Source: Tardiphaga sp. 709
Lineage (GTDB): Bacteria > Pseudomonadota > Alphaproteobacteria > Rhizobiales > Xanthobacteraceae
Assembly (NCBI RefSeq): GCF_032401055.1
Contig: NZ_CP135529.1
Span: 4,276,501 to 4,340,500 of the forward strand
Direction: 5' to 3'
DNA length: 64,000 bases
Shown: one piece after another, positions 8,433-16,832 of the stretch
Numbering within the stretch: the first letter of the stretch is position 1
How the letters are laid out: each line of letters opens with the position of its first letter
Notes under the pieces: generated by a model
Databases searched by the model: none
What the model saw: only the letters and a program-made list of their open reading frames with translations
Told to the model about the DNA's origin: nothing
Program-made: the position numbers and the translations under genes

Positions 8433-8819
8433 TCAGGCGGGATCGTAGTAGTGCATTTCGAGAAGCAGGCAGCCGCCCTCGGATTTGAACGGACCATGCC
8501 AGGCACCTGGCGGTCTGACGGCGTAGGTGTAGCCAGCGAACGGCGTGCCGCCTTGCCCGTTCTCGTCGTTGCCAACGATCAGGTCGCCGGAGACGAGAAA
8601 GACTTCTTCCCAGTGGTCGTGAACGATCTGCTGTTTGGTGAAGAGACCCGGAGGGAACTTCAGCAGGCGCGTCCGGCTGCCGCGCTTGTTCGCGGTATCG
8701 AGCGATCCGGACAGGATCTTCTCCAGCGCGCCCGAGGCGGGATCGTAGCCCTCGGGCAATTGCCAGCCGCTCTCCATGTCGAGCGTATGGAATTCATCGT
8801 GCAATTTGTTGACGGCCAC
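8433..8819 (-). CDS. Cupin-domain protein
   Basis: A 128-residue single-domain cupin. The metal-binding region is HDHWEEVFLVSGDL, and the second motif is RPPGAWHGPFKSEGG. A GTG start (8819-8817) is chosen because AAGGAG lies 7 bases upstream; an ATG further upstream lacks a site. It is first in an operon with an FAD monooxygenase and a Bug receptor. It could be a small dioxygenase or isomerase acting on the hydroxylated product, or a sensor; the sequence does not decide. Confidence 0.8.
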   Translation of the reverse strand: MAVNKLHDEFHTLDMESGWQLPEGYDPASGALEKILSGSLDTANKRGSRTRLLKFPPGLFTKQQIVHDHWEEVFLVSGDLIVGNDENGQGGTPFAGYTYAVRPPGAWHGPFKSEGGCLLLEMHYYDPA

Positions 8820-8926
8820 TGATGTGCTCCTTGAAGTTGTTGACCGAAGCGCCTGCACGGGGCACCGCGCTGCAGTCTGCATGTCTTGAGGTGCTGCCCA
8901 CCACGACTTTTGTCATCTGCGGGGAG

Positions 8927-8958
8927 ATTGTTGCCTTGTGCTTAGGCGTGCAAACAAT
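8927..8958. promoter_or_regulatory. Inverted repeat ATTGTT-N20-AACAAT between cupin operon and lysR
   Basis: This imperfectly palindromic AT-rich site lies in the 175-bp divergent gap, just before the LysR start at 8995. Position and symmetry fit a LysR-type regulatory site for autoregulation and activation of the cupin operon. This is inference; no consensus can be tested by eye. Confidence 0.35.
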
Positions 8959-8994
8959 TTAATCTGCGGACATCTTGCGTTTTTGGAATGAACT

Positions 8995-10002
8995 ATGCGC
9001 CGCAGAATACCGAGCCTCGGCGCGCTGATGGCGTTCAGCGCGGCTGCCAAGCACCTCAGCGTCACGCGCGCCGCCAGCGAACTCGCGCTGACCGAAAGCG
9101 CGGTGTCGCGCCAGATTGCGCAGCTGGAGACGCAGCTCGGCGTGAAGCTCTTTCATCGCATCAAGAAGCGGATCACGTTAACGCGGGCAGGGGCGGCCTA
9201 CAGCACCCGCGTGGCGCAGACGATCGAGCGGATCGAGCGCGATGCGCTCGAGATCATGGGCTATGAGGCCGACGGCATGGTTCTGGACGTCGCGGCGCTG
9301 CCCACCGTCGGCGCCCAATGGCTCATTCCGCGCCTGCCGGACTTCTATGCGCGCCATCCGGGCGTCGCCGTCAATATCAGTGCGCGCAACACGCGCTTCT
9401 TCTTCAGCGAAACCGCGCTCGATGGCGCGCTGTACTTCGGCGAGTCGGACTGGCCCGGCACGCAGGCGGACTATCTGTTCGACGAAATTCTGCTGCCGGT
9501 CGGATCTCCGGCGCTAATCGGCAGGCGCGGCGAATTGCCGCCGGGCGAGGTCGCCGAACTGCGGCTTCTGCATCTGGTCACACGCGCCGATGCATGGCGT
9601 CGGTGGTTCGATGCCGCGGAGCTTGGCGGCACGAATGTGATCCGCGGGCCGCGTTTCGATATCCAGTCCACGCTGATCAGTGCGGCAAGCTCCGGTCTTG
9701 GCGTCGCTCTGCTTCCCGAATTCCTGATCTCCGATCAACTCAGATCGGGCAAGCTGAAGGTGTTGTCGAGCCTGACGCTGAAAAGCGTCGGTTCGTACTA
9801 TTTCGCCTGTCCGGAGGAGAAAGCCGGGAATCCTGCAAGCATTCCGGGCATGGTTGCTGTCGCAAGCCCAGGCGTCAGCGCATTCCGGTTCCTCGCCAGG
9901 AGCTTTGCCAAAAGAGACTGGTCGCCTCGCGGATCGACGCAGCACAACGACCGAAGGCGGCAAAGGATGATGATCGCGGGCTCTACCGTGCGCGATCGTT
10001 GA
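8995..10002 (+). CDS. LysR family transcriptional regulator (GcvA-like)
   Basis: A 335-residue regulator. The winged helix-turn-helix (about residues 8-65) contains LSVTRAASELALTESAVSRQ and LGVKLFHRIKKRITLT; the effector-binding domain follows from about 90 to 300 (AQWLIPRLPDFYARHPGV; GLGVALLPEFLI). It is divergent from the cupin/monooxygenase/Bug operon, the classical arrangement for a LysR activator. The C-terminal 40 residues are basic and less family-like than the rest, so the original end may have been altered. Confidence 0.9.
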   Translation: MRRRIPSLGALMAFSAAAKHLSVTRAASELALTESAVSRQIAQLETQLGVKLFHRIKKRITLTRAGAAYSTRVAQTIERIERDALEIMGYEADGMVLDVAALPTVGAQWLIPRLPDFYARHPGVAVNISARNTRFFFSETALDGALYFGESDWPGTQADYLFDEILLPVGSPALIGRRGELPPGEVAELRLLHLVTRADAWRRWFDAAELGGTNVIRGPRFDIQSTLISAASSGLGVALLPEFLISDQLRSGKLKVLSSLTLKSVGSYYFACPEEKAGNPASIPGMVAVASPGVSAFRFLARSFAKRDWSPRGSTQHNDRRRQRMMIAGSTVRDR

Positions 10003-10039
10003 GAGCCCGGTCGCAGGCCTCCGGTCTGAACGGCGGCGT

Positions 10040-10579
10040 CTACGGGCAGCACGTGTTTTTGGACGATACCGGCGCGCAGCATGCGCTGGCTTTGTTCTGC
10101 GCCTCCAGCCAGCGGTCGCGCGGCTTGCAACTCGCCGGACGCGGGGCAAGCGCCACCGTGAGATTGTCGCCCTCCAAGCGCGGTGTATCCGCGCAGTGTA
10201 GTTGCATCGGCGCGACGCCATCGCTCACTTCGAAGGTCAGTCGCGCATTGGCATCGAGAGCGACATGGTCGGAGACTTTCCGGATGATGGCCGCGAACTT
10301 TCCGGCGGTCATATGGGTCCGGTCGCTTTCGACGATATCCCACAACTGCACGAAGATCTCCGACCACGCTTCGGGATTGCCGCCGCAATCAAGCGCGGAA
10401 AAGGCGCCCGCCTTGACTTCGGTGACGTGGTAGCCCGGCCGAATGCTGTGTCCGCCATAGGTGAACACCAAAGGCAATGCCGGTGCCGCGTCGCAGGCGG
10501 TGAGGAGCGCTCCGATGCTGATGTCGTCGGTGGTGATCTGTGGCGAAGGCGGAATTTCCGGCTTGGCAAGGTCCAGCAT
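10040..10579 (-). CDS. DUF6428-like protein linked to arsenic resistance
   Basis: A 179-residue protein I do not recognise by function. The string VFTYGGHSIRPGYHVTEVKA and the segment around QLWDIVESDRTHMTAGKF resemble small proteins annotated DUF6428 that often accompany ars genes (from memory). It ends in a cysteine-rich tail (ASACCAPVSSKNTCCP), giving five Cys in 16 residues, which could bind trivalent arsenic or a metal; that is inference. ATG 10579 lies 42 bp from the divergent arsR start, so the two share one control region. Confidence 0.6.
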   Translation of the reverse strand: MLDLAKPEIPPSPQITTDDISIGALLTACDAAPALPLVFTYGGHSIRPGYHVTEVKAGAFSALDCGGNPEAWSEIFVQLWDIVESDRTHMTAGKFAAIIRKVSDHVALDANARLTFEVSDGVAPMQLHCADTPRLEGDNLTVALAPRPASCKPRDRWLEAQNKASACCAPVSSKNTCCP

Positions 10580-10595
10580 CGATGTTACTCCATGA

Positions 10596-10619
10596 TTCGA
10601 TATTTTTAGGATTATTGAA
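10596..10619. promoter_or_regulatory. Candidate ArsR operator
   Basis: TTCGATA and TATTGAA form an imperfect inverted repeat (one mismatch in seven) separated by 10 bases. It fills the 42-bp gap between the DUF6428-like gene and arsR. The AT-rich composition, symmetry and position match what ArsR repressors bind; it could shut down both directions. Confidence 0.5.
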
Positions 10620-10621
10620 AT

Positions 10622-10975
10622 ATGGAAGAACGTCAAGCCCTGTCGGCTTTCGCAGCTCTGTCCCAGGAGACACGGCTTCGCATCGTGCGCCTGCTCGTGC
10701 AGGCCGGTCCTGTCGGGATGCCGGCCGGCGCTGTCGCGGAGGCTGCAGGCGTGTCGGCCTCGAATGTGTCCTTCCATCTGAAGGAGCTGACCCAGGCCGG
10801 CCTTGCCAGCGCGAAGCGGGAGGCCCGCTCGATTGTCTACACCGCCGATTACGACGCGCTGTCGGGCCTCATCCAGTTCCTGATGCGGGATTGCTGCGCG
10901 GGTCATCCCGACATCTGTATGCCGGCCACGGCGTCCGCATGCACGTCGGATGGCAAGGAGCTGTCACGTGCCTGA
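10622..10975 (+). CDS. arsR: ArsR family metalloregulatory repressor
   Basis: A 117-residue winged-helix repressor. Helix-turn-helix region: VAEAAGVSASNVSFHLKELT (about residues 38-57); the wing follows with REARSIVYTAD. Cysteines are C91, C92 and C99 in DCCAGHPDIC, plus C107. A C-terminal Cys cluster after the DNA-binding domain is known for one class of As(III) sensors, unlike the CxC in the recognition helix of plasmid R773 ArsR, so arsenite sensing here is plausible. It starts the arsR-arsC-acr3-MFS operon; its 3' end overlaps the arsC GTG by 8 bases. Confidence 0.92.
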   Translation: MEERQALSAFAALSQETRLRIVRLLVQAGPVGMPAGAVAEAAGVSASNVSFHLKELTQAGLASAKREARSIVYTADYDALSGLIQFLMRDCCAGHPDICMPATASACTSDGKELSRA

Positions 10976-11420
10976 TAGCGTCGACGTCATCATCTATCAC
11001 AACCCGGATTGCGGCACCTCGCGCAACACGCTGGCGATGATTCGTAATGCCGGCATCGAGCCGCACGTCATCGAGTATCTGAAAACCCCTCCGTCGCGGG
11101 TCATGATCGTTCAATTGCTCGCGCGCGCCGGCATGTCGGTGCGCGACGTCCTGCGCGAGAAGGGAACGCCCTATGCCGAGCTGGGCCTCTCCGGCACCAG
11201 TCTGACCGACGCGCAACTGCTCGACGCCATCGAAGCCCATCCGGTTCTGATGAACCGCCCGATCGTGGTCTCCGCGCTGGGCGTAAGACTCTGCCGGCCA
11301 TCCGAAGCGGTTCTGGACATCATGCCCACTCCGCAGCTTGGAGCGTTCTCGAAAGAGGATGGCGACCGGGTCGTGGATGCGAGCGGTCAGCGGATCACAG
11401 GACAACGTCATGACCAGTGA
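10968..11420 (+). CDS. arsC: Arsenate reductase ArsC (glutaredoxin-dependent type)
   Basis: A 150-residue cytosolic enzyme that reduces arsenate to arsenite with glutathione and glutaredoxin. The active-site Cys is C15 in YHNPDCGTSRNTL, and the anion-binding arginines lie in NRPIVVS and in the following RLCRPSE. A GTG start (10968) is chosen because AAGGAG ends 7 bases upstream and it gives the usual N-terminus. It overlaps arsR at its start and acr3 by 11 bases at its end, so the operon is tightly coupled. Arsenite made here is the substrate of the next gene product. Confidence 0.95.
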   Translation: MPDSVDVIIYHNPDCGTSRNTLAMIRNAGIEPHVIEYLKTPPSRVMIVQLLARAGMSVRDVLREKGTPYAELGLSGTSLTDAQLLDAIEAHPVLMNRPIVVSALGVRLCRPSEAVLDIMPTPQLGAFSKEDGDRVVDASGQRITGQRHDQ

Positions 11421-12483
11421 GGCCATCGGCAGGCCGGTTTCCGTTCCGGTCATGGGCTTGTTCGAGCGCTATCTCACGATCTGGGTGGGCCTGTGCATCG
11501 TCGTCGGCATTCTGCTGGGCCGATGGGTGCCGGCCGTTTTCCATGCGCTCGGCGCGGCGGAGATTGCACAGGTCAATCTGCCGGTGGCTGTTCTCGTCTG
11601 GCTGATGATCATTCCCATGCTGCTCAAGGTGGACCTCGGAGCGCTCGGTCACGTTGGCGCGCACTGGCGCGGCATCGCCGCGACCGTCGGGATCAACTGG
11701 CTGGTGAAGCCGTTCTCGATGGCGCTGCTCGCCTGGCTGTTCATCGGCCATCTGTTCAGGCCGTATCTGCCCGCGGACCAGATCGATAGCTATACGGCTG
11801 GTCTGATTTTGCTTGCTGCGGCGCCTTGTACGGCGATGGTGTTTGTCTGGTCGAATCTGGTCGATGGCGAGCCGAACTTCACGCTCGGACAGGTCGCGCT
11901 CAACGACGCCATCATGGTGGTCGCCTTCGCGCCGATCGTCGGCCTTCTGCTCGGACTGTCATCCATCACCGTGCCTTGGGGGACGTTGCTGTTGTCCGTT
12001 CTGCTGTACATCATCGTACCCGTGGCGATCGCGCAGCTCTGGCGGCGCGCATTGCTGGGGAGGGGAGGTGAGGCGGCGCTATCGCAGGCGCTGTCGCTAC
12101 TCGGTCCGGTATCGCTGGTCGCGCTCCTGCTGACCCTGGTGCTGTTGTTTGGTCTGCAAGGAGAACAGATCACACGGCAGCCGATGGTTATTGCACTGCT
12201 CGCCGTCCCTATCCTGATCCAGGTCTATTTCAATGCCGGTCTCGCCTACTGGCTCAACCGCCGCCTTGGTGTCGCCTGGTGTGTGGCCGGCCCTTCCGCC
12301 CTGATCGGCGCATCGAATTTCTTCGAGCTCGCGGTGGCCGCCGCGATCGCGCTGTTCGGTTTCCAATCGGGCGCGGCACTGGCAACGGTCGTCGGCGTTC
12401 TGATCGAGGTGCCGGTGATGCTCTCCGTGGTTCACATCGTGAAGGCGACACGGGGCTGGTACGAGCGGGGAGCAGTGAACTGA
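11410..12483 (+). CDS. acr3: Arsenite efflux transporter Acr3
   Basis: A 357-residue inner-membrane protein with about ten hydrophobic segments; the length is typical of Acr3. The conserved permease cysteine lies in LLAAAPCTAMVFVWS (about residue 139). The N-terminal FERYLTIWVGLCIVVGILLG and the segment FTLGQVALNDAIMVV also match the family. It exports arsenite using the proton gradient. ATG 11410 lies inside the end of arsC. Also called ArsB in many annotations, but not of the ArsB fold. Confidence 0.95.
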   Translation: MTSEAIGRPVSVPVMGLFERYLTIWVGLCIVVGILLGRWVPAVFHALGAAEIAQVNLPVAVLVWLMIIPMLLKVDLGALGHVGAHWRGIAATVGINWLVKPFSMALLAWLFIGHLFRPYLPADQIDSYTAGLILLAAAPCTAMVFVWSNLVDGEPNFTLGQVALNDAIMVVAFAPIVGLLLGLSSITVPWGTLLLSVLLYIIVPVAIAQLWRRALLGRGGEAALSQALSLLGPVSLVALLLTLVLLFGLQGEQITRQPMVIALLAVPILIQVYFNAGLAYWLNRRLGVAWCVAGPSALIGASNFFELAVAAAIALFGFQSGAALATVVGVLIEVPVMLSVVHIVKATRGWYERGAVN

Positions 12484-12484
12484 G

Positions 12485-13660
12485 GTGGCAGTCGTTCGTT
12501 GGCAAGTCGTATCCGCGCTCGGTACGACGCAGACACTGGCATGGGCTTCCAGCTACTACGTCCCGGCGGTGTTCGCGGATCCCATTTGCGACGACCTGCA
12601 TCTGTCCAGGACGTGGTTCTTCGCCATGTTCTCCGTGGCGCTGCTGGTGTCGGGTTTGCTCGGCCCGCTCGCCGGCCGCATGATCGACCGCAGCGGTGGC
12701 CGGGACGTCCTTGTCGCCACCAATCTGATGTTTGCGGCGGGGCTGGCCTTGCTTGCAGTCGCAACGGGACCGATCTCGCTGGCCCTGGCCTGGCTGGTCA
12801 TCGGCGCCGGCATGGGTTTCGGCCTGTATGAGGCTGCGTTTGCGACGGTTGCGGGATTGTGGGGGCGACAGGCCCGCAGTGCGATCACCGGCATCACCCT
12901 GTTCGCCGGTTTTGCGAGCACCATCGGCTGGCCGCTCAGTGCTGCGATGATCGATGCCTTCGGCTGGCGCGGCGCCTGCTTCGCATGGGCCGCGTTGCAC
13001 ATCGTCATCGGTCTGCCGCTCAACCGCTTTCTCGTTCCGAAGGCGCCGCCGCATGCGCATCTGGATGAGCCTGCCGTCCCGACATCAGGCATTCCATGGG
13101 CGATGATCGTTCTGGCGGGCGTCTTCGGTGCGACCTGGTTTGTCACCACCGCCTTTGCCGCGCATATGCCGCGCCTGCTGGAAGCGCTCGGGGCCACGCC
13201 GGCCCAGGCCGTGCTCGCCGGGGCTTTGATGGGGCCTGCGCAAGTCGCGGCCCGGATCGGAGAATTCGGTCTGCTACGACATGCGTCGGCGATGATATCC
13301 GCGCGCCTGGCCGCGGGCCTGCATCCCGTCGGCGCCGGATTGCTGATCCTGTTCGGAGCGCCCGTGGCGCTTCCATTCGCCCTTCTGCACGGTGCCGGAA
13401 ATGGCCTGTTCACGATCGCGCGCGGAACGCTTCCGTTGGCCATGTTCGGCGCCGTCGGATACGGCATGCGAACCGGCTGGCTGGCCGCGCCGGCGCGCAT
13501 CCTGCAGGGTGCAGCGCCGCTGCTGTTCGGCCTTGTGCTGGATCACGGTGGCCCGCGCGTCGCGCTGGCGCTCACAGGCGGGCTGACGTCGCTCGCGTTT
13601 CTGGCGCTGTTTTGGCTAAGGACCCCGGCTGCGAAGCCGGCAACGAGTGCCATTGTCTAA
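12485..13660 (+). CDS. MFS transporter of the ars operon
   Basis: A 391-residue major-facilitator protein with about twelve hydrophobic segments; the loop GRMIDRSGGRDVLV matches the MFS cytoplasmic 2-3 loop. A GTG start directly follows the acr3 stop (one base between). MFS members within ars operons include ArsK (efflux of arsenite, antimonite and methylarsenite) and ArsJ (arsenylated 3-phosphoglycerate). No GAPDH-like partner is present, which argues against ArsJ. An ArsK-like role is possible but not shown. It is the last gene of the operon, with a terminator-like hairpin about 50 bp downstream. Confidence 0.8.
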   Translation: MAVVRWQVVSALGTTQTLAWASSYYVPAVFADPICDDLHLSRTWFFAMFSVALLVSGLLGPLAGRMIDRSGGRDVLVATNLMFAAGLALLAVATGPISLALAWLVIGAGMGFGLYEAAFATVAGLWGRQARSAITGITLFAGFASTIGWPLSAAMIDAFGWRGACFAWAALHIVIGLPLNRFLVPKAPPHAHLDEPAVPTSGIPWAMIVLAGVFGATWFVTTAFAAHMPRLLEALGATPAQAVLAGALMGPAQVAARIGEFGLLRHASAMISARLAAGLHPVGAGLLILFGAPVALPFALLHGAGNGLFTIARGTLPLAMFGAVGYGMRTGWLAAPARILQGAAPLLFGLVLDHGGPRVALALTGGLTSLAFLALFWLRTPAAKPATSAIV

Positions 13661-13709
13661 ATGCGATGAAAACTAGCGTGCCACCCGGCCAGACGTGCAA
13701 TTGCGCGCC

Positions 13710-13730
13710 AGGCCGGGCGACGGCCTTTGT
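13710..13730 (+). terminator. Probable terminator of the ars operon
   Basis: Stem AGGCCG/CGGCCT with loop GGCGA, followed by TTGTTG. It lies between the converging ars MFS gene and the solute-binding protein gene. The stem is only 6 bp, so strength is uncertain. Confidence 0.45.
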
Positions 13731-13748
13731 TGCTGATGCGAAAGACCC

Positions 13749-14969
13749 TCAGTCCTTCTTCACATACTGGCAGCCGCCGTCCTTCATCGGACGGAACACC
13801 TGATCGCCGGGGACTTCCGCGAGCACCTTGTAGTAATCCCACGGCGCCTTGGATTCTTCCGGCTTCTTGACCTCGAGCAGGAACATGCTGTGCACCATGC
13901 GGCCATCCTCGCGCAGGACGCCGTTATCGGTGAAGGCGTCGCGCACCGGCATCTCGCGCATCTTCGCCAGCACCGGCTTGGTGGCACGGGTACCTGCGGC
14001 CTGCACGGATTTGAGATAATGCAGCGTGGCGCTGTAGGTCGCCGCCTGGTTCATGGTCGGCATCCGCTTCATCTTGTCGAAGAACTTCTTGCCGAAGGCG
14101 CGGGTGCGATCGTTGAGATCCCAGTAATAGGCCTCGGTGATGATCAACCCCTGCGCCATCTTCAGGCCGAGCGAGTGGATGTCGGAGATGAACATCACGA
14201 TGCCCGCGAGCTTCTGGCCGCCCGCGACGATGCCGAATTCCGACGCCTGCTTGATGGTGTTGATGGTGTCGCCACCGCCATTGGCCATGCCGATGATCTT
14301 GGCCTTGGACGATTGCGCCTGCAGCAGGAAGGACGAGAAGTCCGCCGTGTTCAGCGGATGCTTGGAGCTGCCGACCACCTTGCCGCCCGCGGCGCGCACC
14401 ACGTCGCCGGTGTCACGTTCGATGGAATGGCCGAACAGATAGTCCGCTGTGATGAAATACCAGGAATCGCCACCCTGCTTGACGATGGCGCTGCCGACTG
14501 TGTGAGCGTTGCCATAGGTGTCGTAGGTCCAGTGCGCGGTATAGGGCGAGCACGACTTGCCAGTGATGTCCGACGACGCAGCGTCGGTGACGATCATGAT
14601 CTTCTCGAACTGCTTCGACATTTCCATGCCGGCCAGCGCGGTGGCCGATGTCGGCATGTCGATGATCATGTCGACATTCTCGGCCTCGTACCACTTGCGC
14701 GAGATCGTGGCGGCGACGTCGGCCTTGTTCAGCGCATCTGCGGTGACCAGCTCGATCGGCTTGTCGAACATCTTGCCGCCGAATTCCTCGATGGCGATCT
14801 TGGCCGCCTCGACATTGCCCTGGCCGCCGATGTCGGCATAGACCGAGGCGAAGTCGGCGAGCACGCCGATCTTGAGCGGAAGCGTGTTGGCCTGCTGGGC
14901 CAGTGCGGAAGCGCCGAAAAGCAGCGAAACAGCAAACGTCGTAGCCGCAACCGTGCGGTGCGCGATCAT
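13749..14969 (-). CDS. ABC transporter substrate-binding protein (branched-chain amino acid/amide type)
   Basis: A 406-residue periplasmic binding protein of the LivK-like type I fold. Signal peptide to SALAQ (about residue 25), then LKIGVLADFASVYADIGG, the family's first strand; later DIIGM-like strands (KIIGMANGGGDTINTIKQA) and GLIITEAYYWD. ATG 14969 is preceded by GGGGAGGA. No permease or ATPase gene is adjacent, so it is an orphan receptor; such orphans are common in this group and use permeases encoded elsewhere. The ligand is unknown. Confidence 0.9.
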   Translation of the reverse strand: MIAHRTVAATTFAVSLLFGASALAQQANTLPLKIGVLADFASVYADIGGQGNVEAAKIAIEEFGGKMFDKPIELVTADALNKADVAATISRKWYEAENVDMIIDMPTSATALAGMEMSKQFEKIMIVTDAASSDITGKSCSPYTAHWTYDTYGNAHTVGSAIVKQGGDSWYFITADYLFGHSIERDTGDVVRAAGGKVVGSSKHPLNTADFSSFLLQAQSSKAKIIGMANGGGDTINTIKQASEFGIVAGGQKLAGIVMFISDIHSLGLKMAQGLIITEAYYWDLNDRTRAFGKKFFDKMKRMPTMNQAATYSATLHYLKSVQAAGTRATKPVLAKMREMPVRDAFTDNGVLREDGRMVHSMFLLEVKKPEESKAPWDYYKVLAEVPGDQVFRPMKDGGCQYVKKD

Positions 14970-15246
14970 TCAATCCTCCCCAAATTTTCATACGCGCCGT
15001 TTTCGGCGTCGTGGGACGCAGCATGAGGGGAGGCGAGCGGGGAGGCAAGAGGACAATTTGTGCCGCGTGCCGCAGTCGCCATTGCGCTCTTCGTGATGAG
15101 GGTAGCTTCGACGTCGCGATTGCGCCTCGCGCGACTCATCGAGGTTAAAGCAGGTTTAATCCGGATCGGCGAGATGCAGCCACCTCTCTCACTCCCTATT
15201 GAAGCTTGTTTGCGACTGTAGGGGCGGTCGTGGGGAGCGTGGTGCG

Positions 15247-16827
15247 ATGAACTGGAAGGCCGTTATCGTCAGTGTGTTCGGCGTTGCGTTGGTGGCAGCA
15301 GGAGCAGCTGCATATGACAAGCTTGGTCCGGAGCAACTCCCGTTTCATCAATCCGTGCCGCCGCCGCTGCCGCCATTCGCTGCCTTCGGGCCGGATTGCG
15401 AAATTGCGCCCGTCAATGGCGAGCACCAGTTTCTCGCAGTCAGAGTCTATCAGGGCGATACGCTGGCGAATGTTCAACTGGGTGATCCGAACGGTCGGGC
15501 GACCATCGTCCGTGTTTTCGTCGACCGTGGTGCGAAGCCGATTACCGTCTTGCTGCAGGCCAATGACTCGGTGATCTGGGACTTCGAAGGCGATGTGGCC
15601 CGCATTGCGCGTGCTATCGTGATACCGGCGTCGCGCGACCGCACCGCCGTGCGTGGTCTGCCGGCAGCCAATGTTGATCTTCTCAAGCTCACGCGTTGCC
15701 CGGGCCTGGACATGCCGACCGGCGACGTCGGCGATCCCAAAGTTGCGGTCGCCCTGCAGCGTTACTTCGGTCGTGCGCCGGAGCGTTTTGCCTATCAGTA
15801 CGGTGCGAATGCGGTCGCGCTTCCAGCAGTCTCCTTCACCAACGCGCCGAAAGAAGGTGCATCGCGCCGGACCGAGACAAAAGCGGAAGAGGATCTGCTG
15901 ACCTATTATGCCGGCGGGTTCCGCCTCCTCGACCCGGCGTCGCTGGTGACGCGTGCCGAGGTGTTGGTGCCGGAGACCTATCCGGACATGGCCGGGCTGG
16001 TCCAGCTTGAACGTGAGGGCGCGATCCGCGTGGCGAAGCGAGCCGAGGTCGATGCGTTTGCCGACGGATTCAGCAAGCCTTACCGCAGCAAGATCAGCCC
16101 CAACTTTCGCCTAAGCGTCAATTTCGCTTATGTGATCACGCGCGATCTGATGCTGCCCGCGGGACTGCACGGTGCGCATTTGAAGAACTTCCTCGTGCTC
16201 GCCAATGTACCGCCGCCGCGTGGCGCGATCGGGCACGGGTGTCTCGCCTTCATGGATGGATTCAGGATGGCCGATGACGGGTCGAGCTGTTTCGGCAGTT
16301 CCGCTGCGAGCGCGCTTCGTGAACTTGCAAAGCTGCCTGCGGCCGATGCCATCCAGGCTTGCCGGACGATGGAAGTTCCTGCTGAAGCCGCCATGGAGGC
16401 CGTGTCGATCTACGAGCCCAAGGGCGCCAGGCATTCCGCCGGGAGCAAACGTAACCCCGAACCCGTCGATCTGCGAGTGAGCAAACCCGGTGCAGTAGTT
16501 CTGGTGCTAAACGCCTATGAGCCTGCGATCTGGCGCATCTCTGTTGCCGAAGGGACGCGAATTTCAGGCGTTATTCTCACTGGATACTACACCAGTCGGG
16601 TCGAGGGACTTGCGCCCGATGTGCCGATGACCGTGATCGATTATGAAGGCCGCAAAAAGCGGCTGGCGCCTGACACGGCCTGCGCGCCGTTCTGGACCTA
16701 TCTGGGAACGGCCTACAATGGTGGTCCAGAGGCGATGGTGCTGGATCGTCAGGTGATGGCGCTCACGGGCAAACAGCTGGATGGGCTGCGTGGGGCCTAC
16801 GCGTTGAACAGCGCGGAGATCCGCTGA
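15247..16827 (+). CDS. Exported protein of unknown function with an internal duplication
   Basis: A 526-residue protein I do not recognise. The N-terminus is a signal peptide or anchor (VIVSVFGVALVAAGAAAY). Two related segments are visible: ITVLLQANDSVIWDF, then VARIARAIVI and RTAVRGLPANV-like text (about residues 98-150), and VVLVLNAYEPAIWRI, then TRISGVILTGYYTSRVEGLAP (about 415-460). Both share the pattern LxxNx..IW....RI..I..S/RxV.GL, which suggests a duplicated beta-rich domain. Between them lies a segment with few hydrophobic stretches. It faces lepA with a 5-bp gap, so it is probably a single-gene unit in the periplasm. Confidence 0.75.
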   Translation: MNWKAVIVSVFGVALVAAGAAAYDKLGPEQLPFHQSVPPPLPPFAAFGPDCEIAPVNGEHQFLAVRVYQGDTLANVQLGDPNGRATIVRVFVDRGAKPITVLLQANDSVIWDFEGDVARIARAIVIPASRDRTAVRGLPAANVDLLKLTRCPGLDMPTGDVGDPKVAVALQRYFGRAPERFAYQYGANAVALPAVSFTNAPKEGASRRTETKAEEDLLTYYAGGFRLLDPASLVTRAEVLVPETYPDMAGLVQLEREGAIRVAKRAEVDAFADGFSKPYRSKISPNFRLSVNFAYVITRDLMLPAGLHGAHLKNFLVLANVPPPRGAIGHGCLAFMDGFRMADDGSSCFGSSAASALRELAKLPAADAIQACRTMEVPAEAAMEAVSIYEPKGARHSAGSKRNPEPVDLRVSKPGAVVLVLNAYEPAIWRISVAEGTRISGVILTGYYTSRVEGLAPDVPMTVIDYEGRKKRLAPDTACAPFWTYLGTAYNGGPEAMVLDRQVMALTGKQLDGLRGAYALNSAEIR

Positions 16828-16832
16828 CGGCT

